64,000 bases of DNA from Algoriphagus ornithinivorans (lineage in GTDB: Bacteria > Bacteroidota > Bacteroidia > Cytophagales > Cyclobacteriaceae): the NCBI RefSeq assembly GCF_900115305.1, contig NZ_FOVW01000007.1:62001-126000 (forward strand), given 5' to 3'. Of this stretch, positions 1-8,900 are shown in pieces (within the stretch, counting starts at the first letter, position 1; every line of letters starts with the position of its first letter). Both the position numbers and the translations under genes were made by a program. The notes under the pieces were generated by a model. The model was not told where the DNA came from, did not search any database, and worked only from the letters and a program-made list of their open reading frames with translations.

Positions 1-95
1 TTTCTGAAATCGAAAAGATTGTTTTTGGATTTGAAAACTTTTCATCTTTCAAAAGAATTGACAGAAACCCTCGCAATGAAGTGAATCTCCTTTAA
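1..95 (+). CDS. Possible 3' end of a convergent gene (partial)
   Basis: Frame 3 of the plus strand is open from the left edge to a TAA at 93-95 and would encode about 30 residues ending PRNEVNLL. The composition (E, K, I, F, N rich, no odd codons) is protein-like, and it would converge on the minus-strand glycosyltransferase whose stop is at 98. Frame 1 is also open to about 84, and a minus-strand ATG at about 54 opens a frame to the edge (MKSFQIQK...). The sequence is too short to decide among these. No function can be assigned. Confidence 0.25.
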   Translation, partial: SEIEKIVFGFENFSSFKRIDRNPRNEVNLL

Positions 96-97
96 AT

Positions 98-985
98 TCA
101 ACGCTTAGTTTCACCACCATTAATCAAGCTTTTATATTCTTCCCAAGCCCCTTTATTAATGGCATTGCAAACCTTTAAGATTGCTAAAGATTCCTTTAGG
201 GAAATCGTAAAGAACTTTTTAAAAGCAAATCGATACCTTCTCCAAATAAAATATTTTACATGTTTTCTAAATTCCTTAGGTTTGCCGTGAAACCTTCGGA
301 CAAAGGCTCCGCCAAGCAATCTCTTATATTTATTAACCAAATCTTCGGTATAATAACGGGCAGGATGGTGAACAATCAGTTTTGGGGAATAGACTATCTT
401 ATATTTTTGAGAAATCCTCCCCGATAGTTCAGAATCCCCATTTGATTTGAGATCTGCATTGAACCCCCCAAATTCTTTGATCACAAAAGCAGGGCTTAGC
501 CAGTTTGCTGTTATGGCATAGCCTTCCTTCGCATAAGATTCTGTTGTAAATCCTGTATATTTTTCATACACCTCAGCATCTGAAAGTACCTTTGGGTTTT
601 TGAAAAACAAAGGAACTGGACCCGTTAAGATCCCAATTTCCATTCTTTTATCATTTGAAAAATATTCATAAGCTACCTTCAACCAATTTTCAGATAGTAA
701 ACAATCGGAATCTGTAAATGCAAATATTTGTCCTTTTGCTTGAGCAATTCCTTTATTCCTTGCTGCATAAGAGCCAGGTTTTTCTTCTAATATTATTTGT
801 AAGTTCAGCTTAGTTATGAATTCAATTGGAAGAGAAATCCTAAATTTCGGATCATTATTAATAATTAACACCTCAATTATGTCTAAAGATACTGTTTGAT
901 TTAAAATAGTTTTTAAACATTTGATCAATCTATCATTATCTCTATACACAGGAATAATTACGGTAAATAAAGTGGATGTAGACAC
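98..985 (-). CDS. Glycosyltransferase family 2 protein
   Basis: GT-A fold family 2 glycosyltransferase that would add one sugar to a lipid-linked glycan on the cytoplasmic face. The N-terminus TVIIPVYRDNDRL is the usual first beta strand of the nucleotide-binding domain, and TDSDC at about residue 93 is the DxD-type metal/nucleotide site. The C-terminal third is basic (FRKHVKYFIWRRYRFAFKKFF), which suggests membrane contact. There is no long hydrophobic segment. The start is GTG and shares one base with the TAG stop of the upstream GT2 (TAGTG), so the two are probably translationally coupled. It is the last well-supported gene of the long minus-strand glycan operon before the left edge. Substrate unknown. 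Confidence 0.85.
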   Translation of the reverse strand: MSTSTLFTVIIPVYRDNDRLIKCLKTILNQTVSLDIIEVLIINNDPKFRISLPIEFITKLNLQIILEEKPGSYAARNKGIAQAKGQIFAFTDSDCLLSENWLKVAYEYFSNDKRMEIGILTGPVPLFFKNPKVLSDAEVYEKYTGFTTESYAKEGYAITANWLSPAFVIKEFGGFNADLKSNGDSELSGRISQKYKIVYSPKLIVHHPARYYTEDLVNKYKRLLGGAFVRRFHGKPKEFRKHVKYFIWRRYRFAFKKFFTISLKESLAILKVCNAINKGAWEEYKSLINGGETKR

Positions 986-1908
986 TATAGTTTATAATAT
1001 TTTATCCCAAACCAATAAAAAACTATGACCCAAATCCTTTTAAATGGAAATAAAAAATTTCGCAGAGTTTTAAACAATATTTTTCTTAAAAAATTAAATT
1101 TAATAGAATTGGATATATTACGCGAAAAAAATTCTACTATATATCTCTCTTCAAAATCATAAACATTTTCAACCCCAATGTTATCAACATAAACTATTAT
1201 ATACTTTATTAATGAATATAATGACTTTTTTTCTATTCTATTTGAACTATGTTTTCTTATTATAGAAACTGGCTTCGAAAATTCGCCTGGATAAAACAAA
1301 AACCTTCTCGAAACTCTGTTCCACAATTCCGTATCTTGATGGAGATCAAGCCTTGGGTCAAATAATAAATCAGGATTAAAGATAGATTTTTTAAATGTGG
1401 TAGAGTTGGGATGACCCAGAATTAAGTCGTTAGAAATAATATGTTGATAGGTTCCTAAAACATCATTAATTTTGAAATACTCAAGTTCCTTAAGGTTTAA
1501 TTTACCAAAATATTCATATCTATCGTTAAAACCCAAAGCGTTCATTGAGAAAATAATTTGAACTTCTTTGTTTTCAGAAAAAATCTTTTCATCTAATTCA
1601 AACCGATTAGACAAATACCAATCATCAGCATCTAAAAAGCTAATATATTCAAAGGATGATAATTTGATGCCTAAATTCCTAGATACTCCAGCTCCTAAGT
1701 TTTTACCTGAATCATGTGTAAATAACTTTACATTGGAATACTTTTTTTCCAACTCCAAACAAATTAAAAAACTATTGTCTACTGAACCATCTTCTATTAA
1801 AATAATTTCACCAACTTGAGGTAATTTTATGGCAGATTCTACTGCATATTTAACAAAATTTGCAGCGTTGAAAACTGGTATTATAACAGAAACTTTAAAT
1901 TTACTCAC
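985..1908 (-). CDS. Glycosyltransferase family 2 protein
   Basis: Second family 2 glycosyltransferase in the run. VSVIIPVFNAANFVKYAVESA begins the GT-A domain, LIEDGSVDNS is the nucleotide-contact motif and LDADDW at about residue 93 is the DxD site. HQDTELWNRV further on matches the acceptor-side ED/ET-W motif common in GT2 enzymes. The C-terminal 60 residues are basic and hydrophobic (FFSRNISNSIKFNFLRKILFKTLRNFLFPFKRIWVIVFYWFG), consistent with peripheral membrane attachment. The start codon is GTG, three bases after the TAA of the GT4 upstream. Sugar donor and acceptor cannot be told from sequence. Confidence 0.85.
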   Translation of the reverse strand: MSKFKVSVIIPVFNAANFVKYAVESAIKLPQVGEIILIEDGSVDNSFLICLELEKKYSNVKLFTHDSGKNLGAGVSRNLGIKLSSFEYISFLDADDWYLSNRFELDEKIFSENKEVQIIFSMNALGFNDRYEYFGKLNLKELEYFKINDVLGTYQHIISNDLILGHPNSTTFKKSIFNPDLLFDPRLDLHQDTELWNRVSRRFLFYPGEFSKPVSIIRKHSSNRIEKKSLYSLIKYIIVYVDNIGVENVYDFEERYIVEFFSRNISNSIKFNFLRKILFKTLRNFLFPFKRIWVIVFYWFGIKYYKL

Positions 1909-1911
1909 CGA

Positions 1912-3090
1912 TTATTCGAAAGAATAAAAATTACAAATAGAATTTAAAAAAGCTCTTCTCCCAAATTTTTTCAATGCAAGCTCTCTGATTATCCTAGCAT
2001 CAAAAGTCAATTCCCTATTCTTGATTTCCAAAATGGCTTCCATTAAAGCTCTTGGATCTTTGATAGGAACAATAACACCGGTTTCGGAACTAATACAATC
2101 TTCTAAACCACCATTTGCTGTACTTACAATCGGTAATCCACACATCATTGCTTCTCTGGGAGCTATTCCAAATGTTTCATATATCGAACTACAAACATAC
2201 AAATCCGCCAAACATAACATTGAAGGAACATCTTCTCTAAGAACTTTGGGGATTAATTTTCCTTTTTTTTCTAAACCATATTTTTGATTTAAATTTTTAA
2301 ATAAATCGACACCTGAAGTATTTCCATTTCCAATTACAATAAATTCAAAATCAGAAGATTTCTCATTCAATAGATACATAGTTTCGAAAAATGTCTCAAA
2401 CCCTTTTATAGAATTTGAGTAAATAAATGTAATAATCCTGAATCTATCTGATTTTTCTTTTTTAACAATTTCAAATTTTGAGTCATCTATAAGATTTGGG
2501 ATTACCTCAGGATTACAATCTGGTTGGTTCATTAAAATCTGTCTACGCTGGTCGACGCTGACAACTGCTACCTTATCGGCAAACTTAAAGGCATCTAATA
2601 TCAACTTAGCTTTCCTTCGTGAATAATGATGAAACACAAAAACTTGGTGCTCGGTAATTAAAAAAGGTATACTGTGGATTTTCGAAATGCTATGAGCATA
2701 AATCCCAGCATCCATTCCACTTTGAGCATGAATTAATTCAGGTAAAGAATTATTTTTAACAAACTCCATAAATGCTTGTATATAAATTCTTTTTGAGAAA
2801 AAAACTAAAAGCCTATCTGACACCCACCTATTATTTGGAATTACAAAATAAAAGGATTGGGGAGATTTAAATGAAAATTCTTGATCAAGTCTAATCCTGA
2901 ACCCGAAAAAAGATTTGAAATAAGTCTTTATACAATTGAGAAGTTTTTGGGACTTAACTTCACCGAATAATATCTTTATCTCAAATTGACCTGATTGATT
3001 TAAAAATTCAGCCTGTTCCTTAAAAAAGGAACCTCTTAAGGGATTTGTTTTGGTGGGATACCAAGAAGGAATTACAAGGATTTTTTTCAT
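1912..3090 (-). CDS. Glycosyltransferase family 4 (GT-B)
   Basis: Retaining GT-B glycosyltransferase. The N-terminal Rossmann domain starts KKILVIPSWYPTKTNPLRGSF, a form typical of GT4 enzymes in O-antigen and capsule loci. The C-terminal domain carries the E-x7-E motif ETFGIAPREAMMCG followed by GLPIVSTANGG, which binds the nucleotide sugar. I chose the ATG at 3090 because it gives an ATGA overlap with the upstream methyltransferase stop (3087-3089). A longer TTG start at 3105 is possible but would overlap 19 bases. Acts in the cytoplasm on the growing glycan; linkage unknown. Confidence 0.85.
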   Translation of the reverse strand: MKKILVIPSWYPTKTNPLRGSFFKEQAEFLNQSGQFEIKILFGEVKSQKLLNCIKTYFKSFFGFRIRLDQEFSFKSPQSFYFVIPNNRWVSDRLLVFFSKRIYIQAFMEFVKNNSLPELIHAQSGMDAGIYAHSISKIHSIPFLITEHQVFVFHHYSRRKAKLILDAFKFADKVAVVSVDQRRQILMNQPDCNPEVIPNLIDDSKFEIVKKEKSDRFRIITFIYSNSIKGFETFFETMYLLNEKSSDFEFIVIGNGNTSGVDLFKNLNQKYGLEKKGKLIPKVLREDVPSMLCLADLYVCSSIYETFGIAPREAMMCGLPIVSTANGGLEDCISSETGVIVPIKDPRALMEAILEIKNRELTFDARIIRELALKKFGRRAFLNSICNFYSFE

Positions 3091-4010
3091 TTTATCCTCA
3101 ACCAAAAGCTTTGTCCATGCCTTGGAATATTTTCAAACCCTTCGGAATCCCAAAACTCATCAAAAACACTTTTTAACCCAATCTCATTGCTTATGAAAAA
3201 ACTGGGCATTAGTATTTCGAAAAAATCAGGATTAGCTAATATATATGACGCAAGCATATATTGCTCTGAATAATATCGTTCAATCCAAGAATCAGGATAA
3301 TCATATGGAAGAAAGATATCATGTATTTGAATTATAACCCCCTTTTTCAGTCGTGGTATTATATCCAAGAAAACTGTTGTAACATCTGAGTTCATAAATA
3401 CCCGATGTGAATTATCAATAAAAAGAATATCATTTTCTTCTAATTGATCAAAAATTTTCAAATCAACTTCTTCTAAAGGAGACCTAATTACAGAATCGCA
3501 AATAATATCAATCTCCTCTCTAGGATGGGGATCAATAGAAACTACTTTTGTTGTCAATTCATTATCTTTGATTGCTTTAAAAGCAAATTTGGTTGAATTC
3601 CCAGAACCTATCTCTAAAAATAGTTTTGGGCGCATGAGTGCAATAAACCCATAAATAGAAACCCCATCTAAGCCTGGCAACCAAATATTATCCCAAGTAG
3701 GGTCTGTTCCTCTTATAATATCCTGCTTATTTGAGGCAATTTCTTTTAATCTATCTTCATATTTTAAAAAGTTTTCAAGAATACTTTTATATTCTGCTTT
3801 GTTTTTTTCTATCAAATTCAAAATTTTCTCATGAGGTTCTTTTAAAGTATACCTTTGGGATAACTTTATAGGATAGTCTAAAATTACAATTGTTTCCGGA
3901 GAAACCTGATTTGCAAACCAGGAAAATCTTACCAGATTTTTCTTACTGGATTTAATTTTATTAGATATTTTCCTAATTAGTTTATGTTTAATTTTTTTTA
4001 ATGAACCCAT
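3087..4010 (-). CDS. Class I SAM-dependent methyltransferase
   Basis: Rossmann-fold methyltransferase of the Methyltransf_24 type often found in polysaccharide loci. LFLEIGSGNSTKFAFKAI at about residue 132 is motif I (SAM glycine loop), VVSIDPHPR is motif II with the acidic ribose-binding residue, and ILFIDNSHRVFMNSDV resembles the IDGxHxYExxxxD signature. The first 40 residues are strongly basic. The substrate is probably a sugar hydroxyl or carboxyl of the glycan made by neighbouring enzymes (inference from context). Its stop overlaps the next gene in an ATGA. Standard ATG start. Confidence 0.75.
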   Translation of the reverse strand: MGSLKKIKHKLIRKISNKIKSSKKNLVRFSWFANQVSPETIVILDYPIKLSQRYTLKEPHEKILNLIEKNKAEYKSILENFLKYEDRLKEIASNKQDIIRGTDPTWDNIWLPGLDGVSIYGFIALMRPKLFLEIGSGNSTKFAFKAIKDNELTTKVVSIDPHPREEIDIICDSVIRSPLEEVDLKIFDQLEENDILFIDNSHRVFMNSDVTTVFLDIIPRLKKGVIIQIHDIFLPYDYPDSWIERYYSEQYMLASYILANPDFFEILMPSFFISNEIGLKSVFDEFWDSEGFENIPRHGQSFWLRIK

Positions 4011-4073
4011 AATTACTACCTTATTTTTCTTTATTTATAATTAATAAGAACACAAAATGCATATTGATTCATT

Positions 4074-4961
4074 TCAAGTAAATGCCTGAATTTTTTCAAC
4101 TTTCTCCTCAGGACAAAACAAATAATTTAAATTTTCCTGATTAGTCAACATCCCTAATTCATTTACTTTTATCAATCCTTTTTCTTCATTTATCCAGAAA
4201 AATTGATAATTCTTATCTCTAAACAAGGTCAAAAGATTGCGTCCTATTTCAGCATTCTGAATCTCAAGAATTATAACAGGTCTATGATTAAAAAGTAATG
4301 CTGCATATCCTATCAATACTTCGAACTCAAATGTCTCTACATCAATTTTAATAAGATCAACTTTTCTGATTTGATTCTTGGCAAGAAATCCATCAAGCCT
4401 TTCTACTTGGACAGTTATGGAATGTTGATTTTCCGTTCTCCATTCTTTGTTTAAGCTTCCATGAGTAGTATTATTATCTTCAAAAGTAGAATAACCTGTA
4501 TTAAAAAATGGCAATTCCCCAATTTCGTCAGAAAGAGCCAATTTATGGCAATGGATGTCAAAACCGTTAATAGTATTGTTTTTTTCTAAGACTCTAAACA
4601 CATTAGGTTGGGGTTCAAAAGCATGAACTTCAGCTTTAGAATTATACGCTTTTGCTAAAACTGAAAAAACCCCAGTATTCGCCCCTATATCTAAAATTAT
4701 TTTAGATTGTTTAGCTAGCTCAGACCAAATGTCCCTAGTCTTCTTTTCCCAAGCACTATTTTCAAAACCAGACCAAAACAAACTAGTTTCTAAATTAAAA
4801 GCATTGTTGTACAACCAAAAAGAAATCCCATCCTTAGTTTTTACTCTGAACTTATCGAAAAAGGTTCTTTTTTTAAGGTTCAAAATCGGTTGAAGTGGCC
4901 TGATAATTTGGTAAAATGGGCGAGCCAAATTATGATGGAAATATTTTTTTAACTTTTTCAC
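4074..4961 (-). CDS. FkbM family methyltransferase
   Basis: FkbM-type SAM-dependent O-methyltransferase. Motif I is IILDIGANTGVFSVLA at about residue 88, HAFEPQPNVFRVLEKNN is motif II, and VDLIKIDVETFEFEVLIGY is the family's characteristic KIDVEGxE-like motif (here VETFE, with G replaced by T). It probably methylates a glycan residue. The GTG start lies in a GTGA overlap with the upstream glycosyltransferase stop, so expression is coupled. One of three FkbM-type genes in the operon, the others starting at 10391 and 11066. Confidence 0.85.
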   Translation of the reverse strand: MKKLKKYFHHNLARPFYQIIRPLQPILNLKKRTFFDKFRVKTKDGISFWLYNNAFNLETSLFWSGFENSAWEKKTRDIWSELAKQSKIILDIGANTGVFSVLAKAYNSKAEVHAFEPQPNVFRVLEKNNTINGFDIHCHKLALSDEIGELPFFNTGYSTFEDNNTTHGSLNKEWRTENQHSITVQVERLDGFLAKNQIRKVDLIKIDVETFEFEVLIGYAALLFNHRPVIILEIQNAEIGRNLLTLFRDKNYQFFWINEEKGLIKVNELGMLTNQENLNYLFCPEEKVEKIQAFT

Positions 4962-5881
4962 TTGTGGATTAGGAATGCATGAGATTCTCCTTTTTTTTCA
5001 AACCAATTGAACATGCTCACGAAAGGAAACCCTGCATGGATAAACTCATTTTGGACAATGGATTCTCCGACATTGCTCAGGTCATATTTCTCTTTTCTAT
5101 ATTTCCCTTCCAGCTTTCGGTGAACCCGATAAGAAAGGTATTGGTACCAATAGTTCCAGGCAAAAGGTACAAACTTATCAATGCCAGACCTAAAAGGTAC
5201 ATAATCGCGCATCATGACATAATTGAAGGCCTGCATGTCATAGTTGCCATCATCCCCTATGCTTTCAAATAACGCGCACATCTTTTGAAAGACAAGGCTA
5301 ACCTTTCCTGACTTCCCCCCAACAGTACCGGGATTCAAAACCGGAAAATGTAGCATACTAGGAGGAACCTTTCCCGGATATTTGTCATAGAACGCCTTCA
5401 GTGCTTTCAATGTCCAAATACCGCTTTTCCAAGACCTCCTGTCACCCCTTCCCACGAATACCTTTTCAGGATCCTGTTTCAGTAATGCCAATGGATTCTT
5501 GTTGAATACCACATCGTTGATATCTGTCGTGATAACATAGGTGTCAGGACTCAGAAGGGAGGTAAACTCCTTAAAAATAAAAAAACGCTCATCATTGAGG
5601 GAAAAATTCCCAAGCTTACAATGCACAAAGAAAATCCTGTCGGTACTGTACCTTTCCAGGAATTCTGGAGAGAGCTGATCGTAAAACACAATAGCCATTA
5701 ATCTCAATTCATGGATACTGTAGTACCAATTGGCTAGGTAATTAAAACTGTCATTTTGCTGTCTGAATCCCCGGACAGGATCATTTTTGGAAGTGAAATA
5801 ATTGGACAAGACCACCAACTCTTCTCCATTATTATTAATTTTCCCAAAGATTTTCTCCAGCGAACCTGCTATCCTATTCAT
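4958..5881 (-). CDS. Putative GT-A-like glycosyltransferase
   Basis: I do not recognise a precise family. YVITTDINDVVFNKNPLALL at about residue 117 looks like a GT-A DxD loop (TDIND), followed by VFVGRGDRRSWKSGIW and a histidine-containing LHFPVLNPGTVGGKSGKVS segment. This order (DxD, then N/G-rich loop, then late HAGFPF) is that of eukaryote-like nucleotide-diphospho-sugar transferases. No membrane segments or signal peptide, so cytoplasmic. It sits between a GT32-like gene and an FkbM methyltransferase with tiny gaps, so a role in the same glycan is likely. A sugar-processing enzyme of another class cannot be excluded. Confidence 0.55.
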   Translation of the reverse strand: MNRIAGSLEKIFGKINNNGEELVVLSNYFTSKNDPVRGFRQQNDSFNYLANWYYSIHELRLMAIVFYDQLSPEFLERYSTDRIFFVHCKLGNFSLNDERFFIFKEFTSLLSPDTYVITTDINDVVFNKNPLALLKQDPEKVFVGRGDRRSWKSGIWTLKALKAFYDKYPGKVPPSMLHFPVLNPGTVGGKSGKVSLVFQKMCALFESIGDDGNYDMQAFNYVMMRDYVPFRSGIDKFVPFAWNYWYQYLSYRVHRKLEGKYRKEKYDLSNVGESIVQNEFIHAGFPFVSMFNWFEKKGESHAFLIHK

Positions 5882-5887
5882 AGGCTT

Positions 5888-6655
5888 TCATTGATTTTGC
5901 TGAGATTTGACCTTGCCATAAAGTCCGGGAAACATTTGGGCAACATAAAACTTACAAAACTGAACAGGAAAATACAGCTTTTTGCTTGTCAGCGGTCCGT
6001 CAAACAAATGGTTCATATATTGGGTCCATGCATTTCTAAAATTTTTATCATTGAGAAACTGCCATTCATTTTTCCAGCTATGATTCCAAAGATGCACTGC
6101 ATAGGTTTCGGCCTTTACAAAAGGTCTGAAATCCTTTCCTCTCTCAGCAAATGGCAGAGGGTAGAAATATTGCTTGGTATAAACTTTTGCCTTATCCCTT
6201 TCCAGATAGGACGTCAGGAAAGTGGGTATATCCAAAGGAGCGTCGTAGTCGAATGTCAATTGCTTGTACTTATCTAGCAATCCAGATATTTGAGGATTGT
6301 TTTTAGTAGTTCCTATAATACCTGCGCTGATAAGTCCTTCTTTTTCTTCGCCAAGAAAAAACTCTTCTTTCAGCAAACCCTTGAAATCCTTCAAAACCAA
6401 CATATCTGTATCAAGATAAATCCCTCCTTCAGTATAGAGGGCATGCAACCTGCAGATATCTGAAACAAAAGCAAACTTACCAAGCTGATAGGCTTTTGCC
6501 GAAAATGCATAGGCCGAATAATCAAAATTGCTTTCATTCCAAAGTTTGAATCCATAATCGGGTAAAACCTCTTTCCAAGATTGGATACAGCTGAGTTCCA
6601 ATTCCGTCATGGATTTGTTCCCAAACCAGCAATAATGGATAATCTTTGGGATCAA
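5888..6655 (-). CDS. GT32-like capsular polysaccharide glycosyltransferase
   Basis: Matches the DXD-sugar (Gly_transf_sug, GT32) family of capsule and O-antigen loci. IPKIIHYCWFGNKSMTELEL is the canonical N-terminus, KFAFVSDICRLHALYTEGGIYLDTDM at about residues 59-85 is the family core, with YLDTDM as the metal-binding DxD, and YAVHLWNHSW near residue 188 is the usual H-W-x-x-SW motif. The start is TTG in a TTGA overlap with the stop of the upstream GT2. Transfers a hexose-type sugar in the cytoplasm; exact donor unknown. Confidence 0.85.
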   Translation of the reverse strand: MIPKIIHYCWFGNKSMTELELSCIQSWKEVLPDYGFKLWNESNFDYSAYAFSAKAYQLGKFAFVSDICRLHALYTEGGIYLDTDMLVLKDFKGLLKEEFFLGEEKEGLISAGIIGTTKNNPQISGLLDKYKQLTFDYDAPLDIPTFLTSYLERDKAKVYTKQYFYPLPFAERGKDFRPFVKAETYAVHLWNHSWKNEWQFLNDKNFRNAWTQYMNHLFDGPLTSKKLYFPVQFCKFYVAQMFPGLYGKVKSQQNQ

Positions 6656-7632
6656 GTTCTCTGTGCTTTCAAAAGCTTTCTCAGAGTTAAAAAATTAGAG
6701 ATTCCCAACCAAGATCCTAACCAAATCACTTGTGGTTTAAAAAAACTAAATCTAACAAAAGGGTTAAGAATTAGAATCCGGTTTATGGCTTTTTGGGCAA
6801 TTTCTGGATAATCAAGTATAATCAGCTTAATCAATCGCTCATAATTCAAACACAGGATCTTTTTTGCCCTTTTTGTATTATTATAATCAAGCATCCACCT
6901 ATCACATAGATTGAGTGAATAAAGCCAATCATCCCAGCTTTTTTTACTAATCTGTTTACTTAAATGGGATAAATCAGGAAGTCTATAAAATGCTGTGATG
7001 CCTTGATTGAAAATAATTTCGTCTGATTTCAGTAAGACACGTGTCATGAATTCACCATCCTGATTTTGAATTAAATCCTCATCCCAAAGACCACTTACTT
7101 CTAACACACCTCTATGCATCAAATAGGCATGTGGTGGTACAAATTGCTCCCTTTCCCACAAATTCAATAAAAATTCGTCACCTCGGTTTGAATAATCACT
7201 CCATCTTAAATCTTTATTTATGTTATTTGATGGGACAATATTTCCAGAAAAACCTCTCCAGTTTGAAAGTGAAATTATCTTGGATGATTTACCTTTTAAA
7301 TCATTTAATTGAATTTCAAGTTTTTCAGGATGGATCAGGTCATCTGAATCAAGCCATTGAATATATTCGCCTACTGATTTTTCAAAGGCAAAGTTTCTGG
7401 CTGCATTTCCTCCTTGTTTTCTATTTTTCGGTCTTCTATAAATTTTGAACCTCTGGTCTCTTCCAGAATACTCCTCCAAAATCTTCCATGAATCGTCAGT
7501 ACTAAAATCATCTACGATAATACATTCCCAATTCGAATATGTTTGACCAATTACAGAGTCTAAAGTAAACCTTAAATAATTAGCTTTATTAAAATTAGGG
7601 ATTAGAATAGAGACAAGAGAAGATTCTTTCAA
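6652..7632 (-). CDS. Glycosyltransferase family 2 protein
   Basis: Family 2 GT-A enzyme. VSILIPNFNKANYLRFTLDSV, IIVDDFSTDDSWKIL and QWLDSDDLI (DxD at about residue 95) are all present in the expected order, and NQDGEFMTRVLL is the acceptor-side motif. The C-terminal part has a weak hydrophobic helix (FLTLRKLL). The start appears to be TTG with only 46 bases to the upstream WbsX-like gene. It overlaps the following GT32-like gene by four bases, which argues for coupled translation. Likely adds a sugar to the ABC-exported glycan. Confidence 0.85.
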   Translation of the reverse strand: MKESSLVSILIPNFNKANYLRFTLDSVIGQTYSNWECIIVDDFSTDDSWKILEEYSGRDQRFKIYRRPKNRKQGGNAARNFAFEKSVGEYIQWLDSDDLIHPEKLEIQLNDLKGKSSKIISLSNWRGFSGNIVPSNNINKDLRWSDYSNRGDEFLLNLWEREQFVPPHAYLMHRGVLEVSGLWDEDLIQNQDGEFMTRVLLKSDEIIFNQGITAFYRLPDLSHLSKQISKKSWDDWLYSLNLCDRWMLDYNNTKRAKKILCLNYERLIKLIILDYPEIAQKAINRILILNPFVRFSFFKPQVIWLGSWLGISNFLTLRKLLKAQRT

Positions 7633-7678
7633 GCTGATATTTGTCTTTTTTTAATATGATTAAATTTAACTTAATTTT

Positions 7679-8788
7679 TCACAAACAACTTTTCATGGCC
7701 TTTAGATAAGCTGTTCCCCATCGCTGATCAGGCTCAAGATAATTACCTTCTGCCCATTCATTCCATGACTTAATGAAAATAAATTTATCAGCAGGACTCG
7801 TATTGTTTATATAATTAACAGCATTATGAAAATGGATTTTCCATTTATCTGGAGTTGAACCATGAAGAATCATTGAGCTATTTCCTGCCCTTGGAGAATT
7901 ATCCCAATCAGGAACTACCATTGGATAATAATCAAAATTCATTTTCGGCCATTTTGAAATTTTGGTTACAACTTTTTCGTATTTATAAACCTTTGGTTTT
8001 TTTCGTCTTTCTATAGCCTTCCCCTCCAAAAAATTATTCCATTTCCATTCAACTTTACCTAAAAATGACCCTTCCTTGAAAACAGTATTTTTCTCCCTAA
8101 ATCTGAATGAATGAAATAAATAGCTAATAACTCCATGAAACCCATTAGGCTCAGGTTCCCAATAAATTGGTACGTTACAAGCCAATAAATAAATGCCAGG
8201 AAACCCATTATCTTTAGCAAGATCATTAAAAACTCTAGCAAAGACTTTTGAATCTGGTAGATCTAAAGGTTGATAAACCTGAAAAACAGGCTTACCATCT
8301 ATTTTAATATATCTATTGTCTTTAAAGGCAGGTAATAGTGAACTAAAATGATTAGTATAATCATCTATTCCAGGATATTCTTGTTTGGCAAGAACTTGAT
8401 TTTGAAAATCCCCAAACCAAACACCCTTCCAAGTTTGATTAGCCCAACATAACATAAAGGGAAAATCCGGTTTTCCTGATTCTACTACTTCATTAAAAGG
8501 TTTTTCCAATAACTGCTTACCATCTCCAAACCAATAATGATAGTAACAAAAACCATAAACTCCATTTTCTTTAGCCATTGTCGCTTGTTCTTCTCTAACC
8601 TCTGGAACTCTCAAATCATAATATCCCAAATCAGCGGGATATCGAGGCTGATAATGCCCCTTGAATAATGGTTTGGCTTTGGTTACATTGGTCCATTCTG
8701 TAAAACCTTTTCCCCACCAATAATCATTCTCAGGGATTGGATGGTATTGAGGTAAATAATAGGCAACAGGTTTTATATTACTTTGCAT
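7679..8788 (-). CDS. WbsX-like (glycoside hydrolase 99-like) protein
   Basis: Glyco_tranf_WbsX family, length (369) typical. PVAYYLPQYHPIPENDYWWGKGFTEWTNV is the family hallmark at the N-terminus, GFCYYHYWFGDGKQLLEKP follows at about residue 80, then PFMLCWANQTW, and the C-terminus has FIKSWNEWAEGNYLEPD. The fold is a GH99-like TIM barrel. In capsule and O-antigen loci this family is thought to act on, or form, the glycan, but its reaction is poorly established. No signal peptide, so cytoplasmic. ATG start at 8788. A gap of 112 bases separates it from the next gene upstream. Confidence 0.85.
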   Translation of the reverse strand: MQSNIKPVAYYLPQYHPIPENDYWWGKGFTEWTNVTKAKPLFKGHYQPRYPADLGYYDLRVPEVREEQATMAKENGVYGFCYYHYWFGDGKQLLEKPFNEVVESGKPDFPFMLCWANQTWKGVWFGDFQNQVLAKQEYPGIDDYTNHFSSLLPAFKDNRYIKIDGKPVFQVYQPLDLPDSKVFARVFNDLAKDNGFPGIYLLACNVPIYWEPEPNGFHGVISYLFHSFRFREKNTVFKEGSFLGKVEWKWNNFLEGKAIERRKKPKVYKYEKVVTKISKWPKMNFDYYPMVVPDWDNSPRAGNSSMILHGSTPDKWKIHFHNAVNYINNTSPADKFIFIKSWNEWAEGNYLEPDQRWGTAYLKAMKSCL

Positions 8789-8900
8789 TTATTTTTTTTG
8801 GGAATTCAATTTTTTATAAATTATTTACTTTCAGAATTCATATTAGAATGATGAAATTTAGATTTTAACACTAAACGACTATGGAATTTGTGACTGACAA

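Noticed and set aside
5756..6277. 173-residue plus-strand open frame
   Set aside because: It lies antisense to two well-supported genes with clear family motifs.
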